In this document: one piece after another, positions 20,986-34,300 of the stretch
Layout: each line of letters opens with the position of its first letter
Numbering within the stretch: the stretch's first letter is position 1
NCBI GenBank assembly: GCA_947683625.1
Contig: CANTUR010000460.1
Span: forward strand, 62,001 to 126,000
Reading direction: 5' to 3'
Origin: Mallotus nudiflorus
Lineage: Eukaryota > Streptophyta > Magnoliopsida > Malpighiales > Euphorbiaceae
DNA length: 64,000 nucleotides
The notes under the pieces: model-generated
The model's input: the letters and a program-made list of their open reading frames with translations, nothing else
Database searches by the model: none
Told to the model about the DNA's origin: nothing
Made by a program: the position numbers and the translations under genes

Positions 20986-21013
20986 AAATGAATTAAAACA
21001 TTCAAACCACCCG

Positions 21014-24000
21014 AAAATATTGAAAAAGTATTTTTATTTTTGCTATCAAAATCTAAAATACCAAGCAATAGTGGTTCTCTTAGACTTTTGAATCATTAGT
21101 GTCCTATAATAAGACAGACAATTATGAACTAATTATTTTTCTATGTGAGTATTTAAATTATTACCAATCTTTAGGCTTGAATGATACAAAATCATGAAAA
21201 AAATCATACAAAGTTGCCAATTCAATTTTGTAATGCTTATCACTTTTTCTTTCTATCCCTCATTCTCTTGTATTCATTGATTTATTTTTATTTAGATAAA
21301 TAAAGATTGTAGAAACTATTTTTTGTTGACAATAGCTGCAAGATATCGAAGAATGTAGAATTTTATTATCATTATTGTATTAGATTAGAGTTATATCTTT
21401 TTTTATTAATATACTTTTGATTTTTGTTAATTTACATATATATAATTGTAATGTTGCAATCAATATTATAATGTGTAATTATTATGTAATAAAATTTATA
21501 TTTGTTGATAATGCTTACATTTCATTTGAGCAGTAAAATTGTATCTCCAATTATGATGCTAATAGAATTCATTTTTAATTTATAAAATAATTTCAATTTA
21601 TAAGCATTTGCAAATACTAAAATAAAATTATATAATATATTATAATATTGATAAAAGTGTACCAATAATTTATAATAAAATTCTTAATATTTAGATAACT
21701 AAATACATTTTTCAATACTTTTTATGATATTTACTAAATGTTACTTCAGTGAATTTATCACAACAATAAAAAATATATATATATATATATCATAATAAAT
21801 TATTATTAATGTTACAATAAGTGACTACAACAAAATATGAAAATATTGTTTTAATATATAGCCACATTGAATTAAGTTACATTTGAACAACAATTTTTAA
21901 AAATATTAGTATAAATTTATAACGATATATTTGTAATTTTATTCAACATTTAATAATTGTTGCTATAAATATTTTTTTATTGTAATATTAGGACAGTAAC
22001 AATAAGTAAAATTGAGCCCATATTAATATGATGAATCCTAATTAATATAGTGTTGATTACATCTTTCTTTTGGAGTTGTGTCAATCCTAAGTCAACATGT
22101 TTTAAATTTATTTTAATGTTAAAAATAAAAATTACTCAGTTACTATAATTATTATTATTATAATAAAAACTGAACAAGTTAAAAAAACTATACAAATTTG
22201 ATAAAAATGAATGGATTTAAAATTATATTATGAGTATAGGGATCAAATAAGACTTTTAGTTTTTTGCATATTGATCTATTTAACGGTAAATTACAAAATA
22301 GGGATGTAATAGTTTAAATAGAGCAAAACCTTAGAGATGTTATAATGATTATTAAAAATATAGTGATATAGTAGTGTAATAGGCCAAAACTCGGGATGTT
22401 ATTGTAATTAACCCTTATTATAATTATGGAAAAAATTGTGTATTATTATTAATTATAATAATTTTAATATTTATTGCAATTTAATATTAGTTAATAACCA
22501 CAAAAAATGAAATTAGTATGATATTGTAGGCTGCGAGGTTCAATGCATGCAAAAGTTTTTGACGACAATGACATTGTGTGGATTTAATGTCTACTAGGAA
22601 ATACAACATGGGCTTTGAGTCTATATTAAATATAGGAGTCACTGGCCGGATAAAACCCGATAATATTTTATAACAACTGAATTCCATAGAGGTTTCCTAG
22701 TAGGCATTATCAAATATTGAGTTCGAAAACTAGGTACTGACTTTTGGAAGTTCACCCAACCTTGCAATTGACATTAATTTGTATTTTATGTTTTATTACA
22801 TTTAATTAATGACTTATTTTCTTATTTACATGCAAATTGCAATTGCCTATAGTTGTTTATTATGCCATTTTCAGGCAATTAAGCCCATCATCTATCACAT
22901 TATACTTTCAACCTATATTAATAAAATAAATAAATAAAACATAAAATAAATAATGCATGCAAAGAAATAAAGGGAGGAGAAATGAATACAACTGTTTTTG
23001 TACGCACACAAAATAAATAAATAAGTAAATAAAAGAAAATCTTAAATAAAAATAAACAAAATCTAATTATATAATGTCCAAATTGTCACCCTAATTCATT
23101 AATCTTGAAAAATCAAAATACTTAAGTCCCCATAAAAACCCACAAAAGAAATAATAAAGTTAATCTCACAAAAATAAGGATTAAATAAAACATGACATGT
23201 AGATAGAATTAACCCCACCTTTCTAATTTAGTTCATTAAATTATACTTACAAACAATAAATAATAAATCAAGATATATTGAGAACAATAACTAATATATC
23301 AAGATGAATTGAGAACAAATAGAAATGAAATTAAACAACACAATAACATAAAATAACTAAACATAAAAAAGAAAAAAAAGAAAATGAACAAACAATGTGG
23401 TTTGCACTAATTACTTAAGGCAACTAAATTATCACAAAAAAATGATTTAGGATATAAATAAAGCAATCCATATGATAAAAACAAATAAGTTTAATAAAGT
23501 GATAAAACAATAAAGTTGATGAAGACAAGAAAATACAAAGCTTAATTATTCCAAATTTTAAATAGCACTAATTACATCTTTAACCACATATTCTTAAACA
23601 AACAAAATTGGTTTTTACAGATGCAGTATAAACAATTTTTATAGAAAATAATAACTCTTAATTCAATAAAATATGTAAAATATAAACATGAATAACTTTA
23701 GTACTCTAAATCACATTTAAAACACCTAAAAAATGAAATCAAATTAAGACTTAGAACAAATTGGGGACAAAGAGAGTTAGGTATTGCAACACAAGTCCTA
23801 GCTCTTGTCTTTGGCCCTTAAAGACAACTCTTTTGTAATTTGAGCATCAACAAGTTGTTCATCCAATCTCTTTCCTTACAACCCCTCTCATAAAAAACCT
23901 CAAACAATTAGAATTGTCCTTCCTCCTTTTTAGTTCTTCTCCTTTTTTCTTCAACTTATGCAGATCCTCCTTCTTGATTCCCTTTTTCTTTTTTTGTCTC

Positions 24001-24854
24001 TTCTCTATTTTTTAGTTTGTTTCTTTTTCTTTCTGCTGTTTCTTATGGATTTTTTTCAGCTTGCCAACCCCCCTTTCTTTTTTCTCTTTTCTTCTTTTAT
24101 CCTCTTCTCTCCCTACTCTCTCTCTCTCTCTCTTTTTCCCTTATCGCTCCAATTACCTACCTACCTACCTTTTTTTTTGTTTTCTCCTTTGCTCCTGTGT
24201 TGTTTGCAACAGACTTCTGTTATTTCGGAAGTCATGACAACAACTTATAATGTTATTTTTTCAAATTTTTTCTATTAAGGTGGAGCCTTAGTTTTGAGGC
24301 ATCACTTTTTTACACTAAGGTATTGCCTTAGTAATTGGTCCTTTATGAGCCTTCTAAAAGGGAAAAGGCTGAGTCAAACTTGATAGATATATATATAACA
24401 CATATACATAGACTTCACCATGATTTTTTATAGTTATATATATATATATATATTATTAGTGGTAGTAGTTGCTGTTATTATTATAAGAGAACATTATTAA
24501 TTATATTAGTTACAATATTTATTGTAATTATTGTCAAATTTATTTAATAGAGATTTAAGTTTAATTTTAAAATATAATTATAACCTTCAAGTAAAATTGG
24601 ATATAACTTTGAGAGTAAATTGAAATGATTTTAAGAGTCTAATTCAATTGATAATTGTTTCAAAATTCAAGATAAAACTAATTGCATTTTAAATTTGTAA
24701 TTATATTTAACAAAACAATTACAATACAACGTAGCAAATTATCAAAGTTTAAAATTTAGAAAATAAATAATTTAATATTTAATATTACAAATATTCTTAA
24801 TATAAAAATAAAAATTATATTATAAGTTGCTTATATATATATATTTTTATTTTA
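21014..24854. other. AT-rich intergenic region without a recognisable gene
   Basis: It contains (TA)n and homopolymer tracts, a 125-bp hairpin-forming sequence (22585-22709), an A-rich stretch (22910-23760) and a C/T-rich tract (about 23930-24190, with (CT)n at 24117-24133 and CTAC repeats near 24158). The frames 22487-22687 (-) and 23958-24278 (+) fall in these biased sequences and are not supported as genes. Confidence 0.6.
22585..22709. repeat. Short inverted-repeat element (MITE-like)
   Basis: TAATGTCTACTAGGAA at 22585 is matched in inverse orientation by TTCCTAGTAGGCATTA ending at 22709, with one mismatch. The intervening ~95 bp is unrelated sequence. No target duplication is evident, so the classification as a transposon is tentative. 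Confidence 0.4.
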
Positions 24855-25490
24855 TTGTGTTTGAAGAGCTTGATTGCTCTTGGGCTTATTGGAAATAAGC
24901 TATATGGTGTTATCCCTCCATCTTTATACAATGTGTCATTGATTTGTAATTTTTGTCATTGGTTTGTAATTTTTCCTTGGGTACTCTTCCTTAAGATACA
25001 GGTCTATATGTTTCTTATAACCATTATGTTGATGTTCAAAATAATCATTTTGTTGGATCTATTTCTCTATCATTGCCCAATGCCTCTAAAATTTAAATTC
25101 TTATATTGCCATTGGTGTTCAACAATTTCACAAAAAAGATAATACATTTGGAAGTGTACATTACTTAACTTTTTTTGAGTTTGGACCATAATAGTCTAGG
25201 AAATGGAGAAGTTGATGAAATGGATTTTCTTGGTTCTCTAGGAAATTGTTGCCATTTGGAAGTTTTGGGAATATAAGATAACAAACTATGGGAGTCATTA
25301 TCTGTCACAGTAAGCAACTTTTTAACCTATATCTACTATTTGGTTCTTTCAATAAATTACACATTAGGAATCATCCCTGAAGCTATAAGAAATCTAATTG
25401 GCTTAACTTTATTAGATATGGATTAAAATTTTTCACTTATGAAATACTATTGACAAACTTCAAAACTTATAGAGATTGTGAATTTATGCT
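24855..25490 (+). pseudogene. Leucine-rich-repeat receptor kinase fragment
   Basis: Several frames read as plant LRR repeats of the receptor-kinase ectodomain type: LIGNKLYGVIPPSLYNVS at 24880-24940, a DFLGSLGNCCHLEVLGI segment at 25222-25275, and LGIIPEAIRNLIGLTLLDM at 25360-25424. Frameshifts and stops (for example TAA at 25276 and 25425) separate them. No signal peptide, membrane segment or kinase domain is present, so this is a decayed internal piece of an LRR-RLK, a family often found as clusters and relics in plant genomes. Confidence 0.75.
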
Positions 25491-26588
25491 AATGAACTGT
25501 TAAGATATATTTTATTTTTTTACAAAAAAAGATATAAGACATTAAAAAAAGATTTTTTTTAAAAAAAGCCAGAGAAGAAAAGGCACTGACCTACTTTGTA
25601 AACTTCCTTGAGATAAATAGAAATGGGCATTTTTTAATATCTGCATAGCATCCAAAGACTTCCATTTCTTCTCTCTTACAATAAAGCACAACATGAAAGT
25701 TTTTTTTCCTAAAAAAAATCAAAACAATTTTAAAAAAACACATAGAAAAGTATTTATTTTCCATCCATCTAAACATATGGTGAACACATTCATCGATGAA
25801 CTTTTAAAAAAGACACCTAATAATAATGAACATAATACGATATATGGAAAATAGGGCAACTAAAAAAAAAAGACGATAACAACAAAATACAATGTTGATT
25901 GCTCCATTAAAAACAACAAAGGAACAAATCAAAAGAGAATAAGATGGAAACGAGGGTGGTGACCAACTATAGGGGATTGAGAGTGAAGGTGAGAAGGAAG
26001 GAGGGTTGGAAGGAGAGCAGTGTGGCTGGCAAAGTCTGAGAGTGAAGGTGAAAGGGCGAAGCCTAGCGATTAGGATATGTAAGCGATGACATGAGGAAGG
26101 GGAAAATAGGATAAGAGGGAAAAGGGGGAGTAGTGGCTAAGGCTTGAGTGACAGATAGAAAATGGGGTAGTTCACAAGTTTAGGGTTGGAGCATGCCCAT
26201 TTGCGTATAAATGTCTTAAAAACTAAACAAAATGATAACCTCTAAAAATGATTGAGGGGTGCATTTGATATTTTTCAGTAGATAGGAACCTTGGGCCATA
26301 TGTAATTTTGTATAAAATTATAAGCTTTTAGCTAACAATGAAAAAGATTTGTTTCTTGAATGATGACGTTTTGAAGGGCAACTATATTATTAAAAAATTC
26401 TTATCGAACAATGTGGTCTCAATTCATGGCTATTGTTCCGTTCAAAGGGTTCCATTTAAGGGTAAAAAAGAGAATTCTAGCTGTATCTAAAAAACTAGTG
26501 TCATTTTTGTAGTTCGGAGGCCAATTTACATGCTGTATATGAATAGTTAAAATTAAGAACTCATCTTTACATCTTTTAATAATAGATA
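25491..26588. other. Spacer with A-rich and purine-rich tracts
   Basis: A-rich sequence runs to about 25930 and a G/A-rich stretch covers 25930-26170. No gene or element ends are recognised; the minus-strand frames 25591-25776 and 26419-26601 show no family features. Confidence 0.5.
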
Positions 26589-28109
26589 GGCCAAAATGCA
26601 AAATTGGACCCTAATTACAAATTGGACCATTTTCTTTTTTTTTTTATTTGAACCAAATTGGAATTGAAAGATATAAAACATTACACAAATTTGACCCTGC
26701 CGTAAATTTGCACATAACATATGTTAAATACTGCCTATTTGGATGACATGGCCTCACTAATTGCTGATGTTGATACAGACGTGGCAAATGCCAACACTAC
26801 TTATGAAAGGACAAAGAAAAAAAGGATTTAGTGCCAACATGACCAAATTAAGCTCTTTTTTTTTGCTTAAGAACAATCACCGTATTCAAAGCAAGTTTTC
26901 TAGCTAATAAAGTTATAGAAATGAACTCTCCGTCTTTGAACCCATTGCAAACAAGAAGAATATTTAGGTTTCCTTTACATAAATAGCTCATAGTTAAGAG
27001 AAGCTTCGATTTTCAATATGACTTCCAATCCAAACCATAATGGAGATTTGAATCTAATAATATCTTTAACAATAAAACGTTCTTAGTTATATTTGACCAT
27101 ATAAACACCTTGGTAATGAGCCTCATAACCCTGAGACTGGATAACAAATAATGAGGGGTAGCTGCACTTTATTAATCAAACATTTCATCAAACATGTTAT
27201 GGGCAAAAATAGAAAAATGCCATAACTAACACTAATGTCCACACCACCAAAATCATAGCCCTAGCAAGAAACACTAATAATATTCTCTCCCCACCTCCTC
27301 AATATCAACATCCACAATAATAGTCATAACAATAAACCCTAAAACCTCAATATTTCCTTCTTATATAAATACCAAATCTTTCTCTAAAAATTAATCTTTT
27401 TTATTAAATCATTGCTAAAACCCCTTCTTCCACAGTTGAATCCATCTTAGATGACACCTGTGTCATTGTCTCCCAATATGACGTTGAGTTTTATGACCCA
27501 GCTGTAGCCGTGGCTTAAAGGAAGGAATGAATGGGCATTTGTTTAATGTAAGACTATGTGTTGTGGCTTTTGCATCACCTTATTGTGTGACGAGGATAAG
27601 TGAAGCTTAAGTTAATAGGAATCAATAGATGACTCAGGGTTTTGTTGGGCAAAGAAGGAGGGGGAATGTTGAAAGAATGGGGTTGCTGGTGCTACAGGTG
27701 GTTTTATTGGTGCTAATGGTGGTGCTACTATTGCAACTGGTGGAAATTACTAAGGTGGAGATGGAAATAGAGGATATAAGATAGGAAATTAGGGTAGAGG
27801 GAGTGGACAAGGGATGGGTGGTAGAGGGCCTATTGGCGGTCTAATGAGGAGTAGGGGTGGTGGTAGGATAAGTGGGAGAAGTGTAATAGGAAATGCTAAG
27901 AGTGGGTTTGGCTAGGGCAACATTAGCAACAGGTGGGGCCCACTCCATCCATATAGGCAATGTTGAATGCCTATTTTATGAAAATAGATGGCAGGATCCA
28001 ATTTGTGTAATGTTTTCCAACTTCCAATTTCAATTTGGCTAAAAAAAAAAGATTAAGGTCTAATTTGCAATTAGGGTAAAATGTTACGGTCCAATTTGGC
28101 ACTTTGGCC
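26589..28109. mobile_element. Mutator-like element (MULE), about 1.5 kb, non-autonomous or decayed
   Basis: The left end GGCCAAAATGCAAAATTGGA and the right end, read inverted, GGCCAAAGTGCCAAATTGGA are near-identical terminal inverted repeats. They continue at lower similarity for about 40-60 bp, the long-TIR pattern of MULEs. The interior (27420-27950) has a Gly-rich, Arg-rich coding relic (GGxGGG-like, GRGxG runs around 27690-27900) with stops, similar in composition to the C-terminal tail of plant Mutator transposases. No catalytic transposase domain is visible. I could not find a convincing 9-bp target duplication. Confidence 0.6.
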
Positions 28110-28391
28110 ATAGTAAATCCTGCGATCATGTCCTCCGGTCTAGTTAAAATCCGGTTCAACGGTATGTAGTTGATCCCAATTTTTAACCAGTATGTTATAA
28201 AACCTCTGATAAACCCTAAAAACTTGCAACAGCAGCAGAGCATTACAGACTGAAGCAAACTAGTCAAATCTCAAATTTGTGCACTACAGCATATCATTTC
28301 AATCAATCAACTAAACCCCAAACGTAGTTTTAATCTTTGCCTTAATTTCATTTTCAAGTAACTTGTTTCAATTTTGACGTGAAGAGCAAAA

Positions 28392-31300
28392 ATGAGGAAG
28401 AAGGTAGACGAGCGAATCAGGACCCTAATAGAAAATGGCGTCAAATTACGACACCGTTCTATGTTCGTCATCATCGGCGACAAATCCCGTGACCAGGCAT
28501 GCTCTTCTCGTACTCCTCCACCTGCACTTTAAATGCTTATTAATTCTTTTATTTTTTTAACAGTTCTTAATTTTTTGGGATTTGGAAATGTGGTTTTAGG
28601 GAAGATCTTTTTACTTGTTTTTAAGTTCATGATTTTGTTTTGTGCAGATTGTGAATCTTCACTATATGTTAAGTAAGTCAGTTATGAAGTCTAGGCCAAC
28701 TGTTTTATGGTGCTATAAAGACAAGCTTGAACTTAGCAGGTTAAGATTCGCCATTTTTATGTTGGAGTGATTAATTGTTGTATTAATGTTGATGAATTTG
28801 GTAGTCTAATAAATTGAAAAAATTGGTATTTATATTTATTGATAAACGATGATGATGAAATGATTGTGGTTAATTATGCAGTCACAAGAAAAAGAGAGCA
28901 AAGCAGGTTAAAAAGCTAATGCAGAGAGGATTGTTGGACCCTGAGAAAGTTGACCCTTTTTCGCTTTTTGTTGAAACTGGAGGATTAACTTATTGCCTAT
29001 ACAAAGATTCTGAAAGAATACTTGGGAATACTTTTGGAATGTGCATTTTGCAGGTTAAATTCTTTATCTTTTGTTACTTTCTTTATAGATTTTCTTTTTC
29101 TAATTGTTTTGATTAAGTTGATTTTGGTTTCTGTTATGTTAGGACTTTGAGGCTTTAACTCCGAATCTCTTGGCCAGGACTATAGAGACTGTAGAAGGTG
29201 GTGGGTTGATTATTTTGCTACTCCGCTCTCTCTCCTCATTGACCAGTTTATGCACCATGGTTATGGTATAAATTGCTGTCCCTTGTTTGTTCTTATGTAA
29301 GCTTTTTAATTCTGTCTTTTGTTTACAGGAGGGTGTATGATGATGATGATGATGATAGTAACAATAATAAGAATAATGTTCTATGTGTGTGCTTTCCAAT
29401 TATTTCGGAGGCTTATTTTGTGTATATGCATTTTTTCCAAATGTCTTTGGGATGTTTTACATAGATGATACTATGCAATTAAAATTGAAACCATGAAAAT
29501 GGAAGAAATATTAAGGGAACTTTGAGTGATTTAACTTGTCTACGGACTCTTATTTTGGCCTACATAATTGACTTGCAAGACAAATTCCGATTGGATAAAC
29601 ACATTATTGTTTAATATATATTTCAATTTCAGTGGTTGAGCATGCCTGCACAATTTCACAATCACATGACAGTTAAATGAGATGTACATTGACATTTCCA
29701 ATTTATAAGGAATCAAAACTATGGCTACAATTGTTATGATCTTGTGTTATTTGTTATGAGATTTATGAGACATCCTCTCATTCATAATTCCGTATGCGCT
29801 TATGTGTGAAAACAAAGGCTTATTGGAGATTGGCTTATGTCAGGATGTTCATGAAAGGTTTCGTACTGAATCGCATTCTGAGGCTGCTGGGCGCTTTAAT
29901 GAGCGTTTCTTATTATCACTTGCTTCATGCAAAGCGTGTGTGGTTATGGATGATGAACTGAATATTTTGCCTATTTCATCTCATATAAGATCGATTCAAC
30001 CAGTTCCAGTTAAAGAGGTAAGTAATGGTTCTTTTAATAGTTTTAGTGTCGTGGACATGACATTTACAATTTAAATTTCCTTCATTTTTTTTATGATATA
30101 TAGTTCATCAAAAACTGCAATTTTTGCTGTATTATGATATCATGGAAAAAGCTTAGACAATGATTTTTTATGGTGAAATCTTCATAGTGAGAGGTTATTT
30201 CATTATAACTTGCTGATATCAGTAATTGTAGCTTGAAGTATTCAAATTTTACATGGCTTATTCTTTTGTCTTTCATGATGTTAAAGGATTTTGAAGGTCT
30301 TTCTGAAGCAGAGCGGGAGCTGAAGAATTTGAAAGAACAACTACATGATGATTTCCCTGTAGGTCCTTTGGTCAAAAAGTGCTGTACATTAGATCAGGTA
30401 GAGAATTTTTTTTGCAAGTATCTGATTTTTCATTCCCTTATCTGTATTTAATTTACTGATTGAGACTGTAAAATGGATTTAGTAGCTCAGGAATTTTTAT
30501 CTTTGAACAGGGAGAAGCTGTCATTAAATTTCTTGATGCAATTTTGGATAAGACGCTACGTAGTACAGTTGCTTTGCTTGCTGCTCGTGGGCGTGGGAAA
30601 TCTGCTACACTTGGTTTAGCAGTTGCTGGAGCTATTGCAGCAGGGTAATGTGATTTATTAATTTTACACTTTCCTATAATTATTTAGTTTATTCATGGGA
30701 GTGTGGGCATAGGTATGTTTGTTTTTATATTATCCGATATTATTCTAATGACAAACTTCATCTTTACAGGTATTCAAATATATTTGTAACTGCACCTAGC
30801 CCTGAAAACTTGAAAACTTTGTTTGAGTTCATCTGCAAGGGTTTTGATGCACTTGAGTATAAGGTGCCTTTTCTCTTTTACTACCTATGGAGTGATGTTA
30901 TGTTTACCCTATTATGCACTCTTTAACATGATTTTCAATATTTTCCATTTTATTTTTTGTAGCTTATAATAAGCTGATCATCTAACATGTATTAATCAAG
31001 AAATTAAATCATAAAATAAACAAAATTGTTAGAAAGCCTGCAAAATGTCCATCTTTCACCTGAAAAAAAATTGTTTTGAAGAATAAATGCAGCCTATCTT
31101 GCAGGATGATGGATCCTTGCTGCACTTGGTCAGCCTTAGGTTCTATACATAAGTTGTGGCTTCTTCTAGACTTCTTAAGTTGGTGCATTTAGTTTTATGT
31201 TTCTCTTCTGCGCCATGAAAATCTAGATGTTGTTTCAGGTACCAAATATAATGTGCATAGTTCCGCCTTTTTTTTCCCCCTAAATTTTTCATTTTTCTTG

Positions 31301-34300
31301 ATGGATTTGTATGCACCTGCTTTATGATAGTTATTCTCATTGTTCCAAATATATAAACTTGGGGCTACTTGCAAGTGTTGATGATCCGCTCTTTATCATT
31401 AGCTTATCAGTGCAGCCTTTCATTGCAGGAGCATATTGATTATGATGTTGTGAAAAGTGCAAATCCTGAGTTTAAGAAAGCAACTGTGCGGATCAATATC
31501 TATAAACAGCACAGACAAACAATTCAGGTTAGGACATGTGAATTGACGTTTCATGGAAAATGTTTTTTTGTTCCTTAAATGTGTTGCTGTCTCATGAGCA
31601 TACACATAATGTGCTCTTATGTATATTTGCAGTATATACAGCCGCATGAACATGAAAAGCTTTCCCAAGTGGAACTATTGGTTGTTGATGAAGCTGCTGC
31701 CATTCCATTGCCAGTTGTGAAGTCCCTGCTGGGTCCATACCTGGTCTTCCTTTCATCTACTGTGAATGGGTATGTATTTTAAACAATCTTCCAATCCAAT
31801 TAGAGGTTGCAGGTCCATCTTCAATGGTATATGATTTATCGTTTTCGTAATCACTAAATCTACAACTTGAATTGAGGGAGTTTGTTTTAGTTTAATAAAT
31901 ATCTTACATGTATATTCTATTGGTTTTTGTTTTTAAAGCTATGAGGGTACTGGCCGGTCTTTGTCGCTAAAACTTTTGCAGCAATTGGAAGAACAAAGCC
32001 AGATGGCTACCAAGAATGTGGAGAATTCTCATTCTGGTATACATGAGCTTTACATTACTTTGTTTGCAATATAAATCAATATGCAAGAAACCTTATGTTC
32101 CTGCTATCATTTTATCTTATTAGGTAGTTTCTGTGATGAATACATTGCAGATTCTGAGATTAGCTTTAATATTCTCATGGCATATATGTAAACATTACTT
32201 CGTTCTTTGATGGGGCCAAATGCTAAATTCCTCTTGTCTGAATGCCTAAGATCTGATAAATGCATCCAACCCATGACCATAATGTGACTGTGCTTATTCT
32301 TAGAACATGAAAAATGTTGTCTCTCCTTTTTTGACATTTATGTAATCAGGTTAATTTATCTGGCCTTCTTATTTTCTCAACCTCTTGAAGTGAAATTGAT
32401 GACCAAGACGAAGAGGATATTTTTCTGCATTGATTAGGACAACTATTCCATTGTTGAATTATATGTACAGGCTGCCTAAAGACATAGTTACACTTTTCTA
32501 GAGAGAACATTTGTTTGATTGTTCTCTTTGGTCCTGCTTTGTAGTCCGCAGATAGCACACTTCTTAGAATTGTCTTAATGTACAACTGTAAACTAACAAA
32601 TTATCTGTACATGTTTTGATAATTTGTTTCATCATTGGCTTATCTGTAGGTCGTCTTTTCAAAAAGATAGAGCTAACTGAGTCAATCAGATATGCTTCTG
32701 GTGATCCAATTGAATCATGGCTTAACGCTTTACTTTGCTTGGATGTTTCAAATTCCATACCTAAGATCAGCAGGTTCGTGCGAAATCATTGAGCAAAAGC
32801 CTTTTCTAAGTGTTATCTATACTGATGTACTCCTTTTCGGCAACTAGATTACCTCCACCCGATGAATGCGAGCTTTATTATGTCAACCGGGACACACTTT
32901 TCTCCTATCATAAAGACAGTGAGCTATTTTTGCAGGTAAACTTTTTAACAGTTCCTTTTTAGTATAATATTTTAATTTAATAATACAAACTTGTCAACTG
33001 GTTCTCATGTATCATAATTTTGCAGTAATGACAGTTCTTTCTTGTATTATATTTTAAGTAACGAAATTCACTGGTTCTCATCTATTATAATTGTGCAGCG
33101 AATGATGGCATTATATGTTGCATCTCACTACAAGAACTCTCCTAATGATTTACAACTAATGGCTGATGCTCCAGCACATCATTTGTTTGTGTTACTTGGT
33201 ATACACCTTTCTTTAAGCTGTGTACGATTTCTTCAGTATGAAATTAATGTCATCTACTTTCGTTGTGCAGGCCCTGTTGATGAGTCAAAAAATCAACTCC
33301 CAGACATTCTATGTGTCATTCAGGTAAATCACTTATGACATTATAGGTATTTCTAGCTATTGTGCTACAGTAGAGCTATTTATTTAGTATATCTACTGAT
33401 TAATTCTCAACATGATCATTTGCCTCCTTTTTGTAAGTGCCTTTGTTTTTTAATCTGCTTCGGACATTCCACATGATTTTGTACACAGTAACTATATTTT
33501 ATTCAAATAGTTCAATTTTTTTAATTAGGGTTTATGTGTGCTTGTACACATGAATTTTGAGTTGAAAATTTAAGACATGAAAAAGTTACTACTAGCAACA
33601 CTTCTCAAATTTATTGAAGAATAATTACAATCTCTGATGAATGCCTCCTGGATAAAAGAACCAGTTCCTCTTATTCTTCCCTTCTCAACAGTCTTGTTTA
33701 TTGTGATCCAGATCTCTACCACCTCTCCAAGATTCTAGCTTATCCTCTTTCTCAGATTTATGGTGCTGTTCAAACTTATTACTTTTGATTCCTACGAACT
33801 ATTTTTTTATTTCAAAATTTTACTAGTTATGTTTGATAGATGTGTTCACACGTTTTGGGTATAATTACAGGTTCTTCGTTTTATTTTCTCAAACCTGATA
33901 TGTATTTTTTTATGTGTTGAGTTTTGTGCTTAACTGATTTTATTGGATGATAGATTATTTTAAGTCATTTCAAAAACATTATATTTGTGATGCTGCTGGT
34001 TGCTCACATGGTCAATTTTAATTGACAGGTCTGCCTTGAAGGCCAGATTTCTCGTAAATCTGCTATCAAAAGCTTAAGTGATGGCCATCAGCCCTTTGGG
34101 GATCAAATTCCATGGAAATTCTCTGAGCAATTTCGGGACACAGTTTTCCCCAGCCTTTCAGGTGCTCGTATCGTGCGTATTGCCACTCATCCAAGTGCCA
34201 CAAGGGTAATAGTATATTCCACACGTCCTTCCTTTTTTTTTTTTTTGAGAATCTTATCATGTTGTAATTACTTTCTGCTTGGTTCATGCAGCTTGGATAC

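Larger units (their letters stand above)
16553..21013 (-). repeat. Inverted duplication, right arm
   Basis: On minus it repeats the left arm from the P450 outward, with the virus-free host site at 17965-18030. The arm is longer than the left one because a stretch of about 1.6 kb is itself duplicated: landmarks at 17880-18060 (TAGGCCAATAAATTGACTAG, CAACACCTTATAAT) recur at 19480-19660. Four copies of the ~240-bp module lie within it. Frames at 17889-18140 and 20034-20276 (-) are incidental. Confidence 0.8.

Noticed and set aside
23958..24278. Hydrophobic 106-residue frame resembling a membrane protein
   Set aside because: It falls in a C/T-rich tract that encodes Leu/Phe/Ser in any frame, and an overlapping frame (24017-24250) looks the same. 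There are no splice partners or domain.
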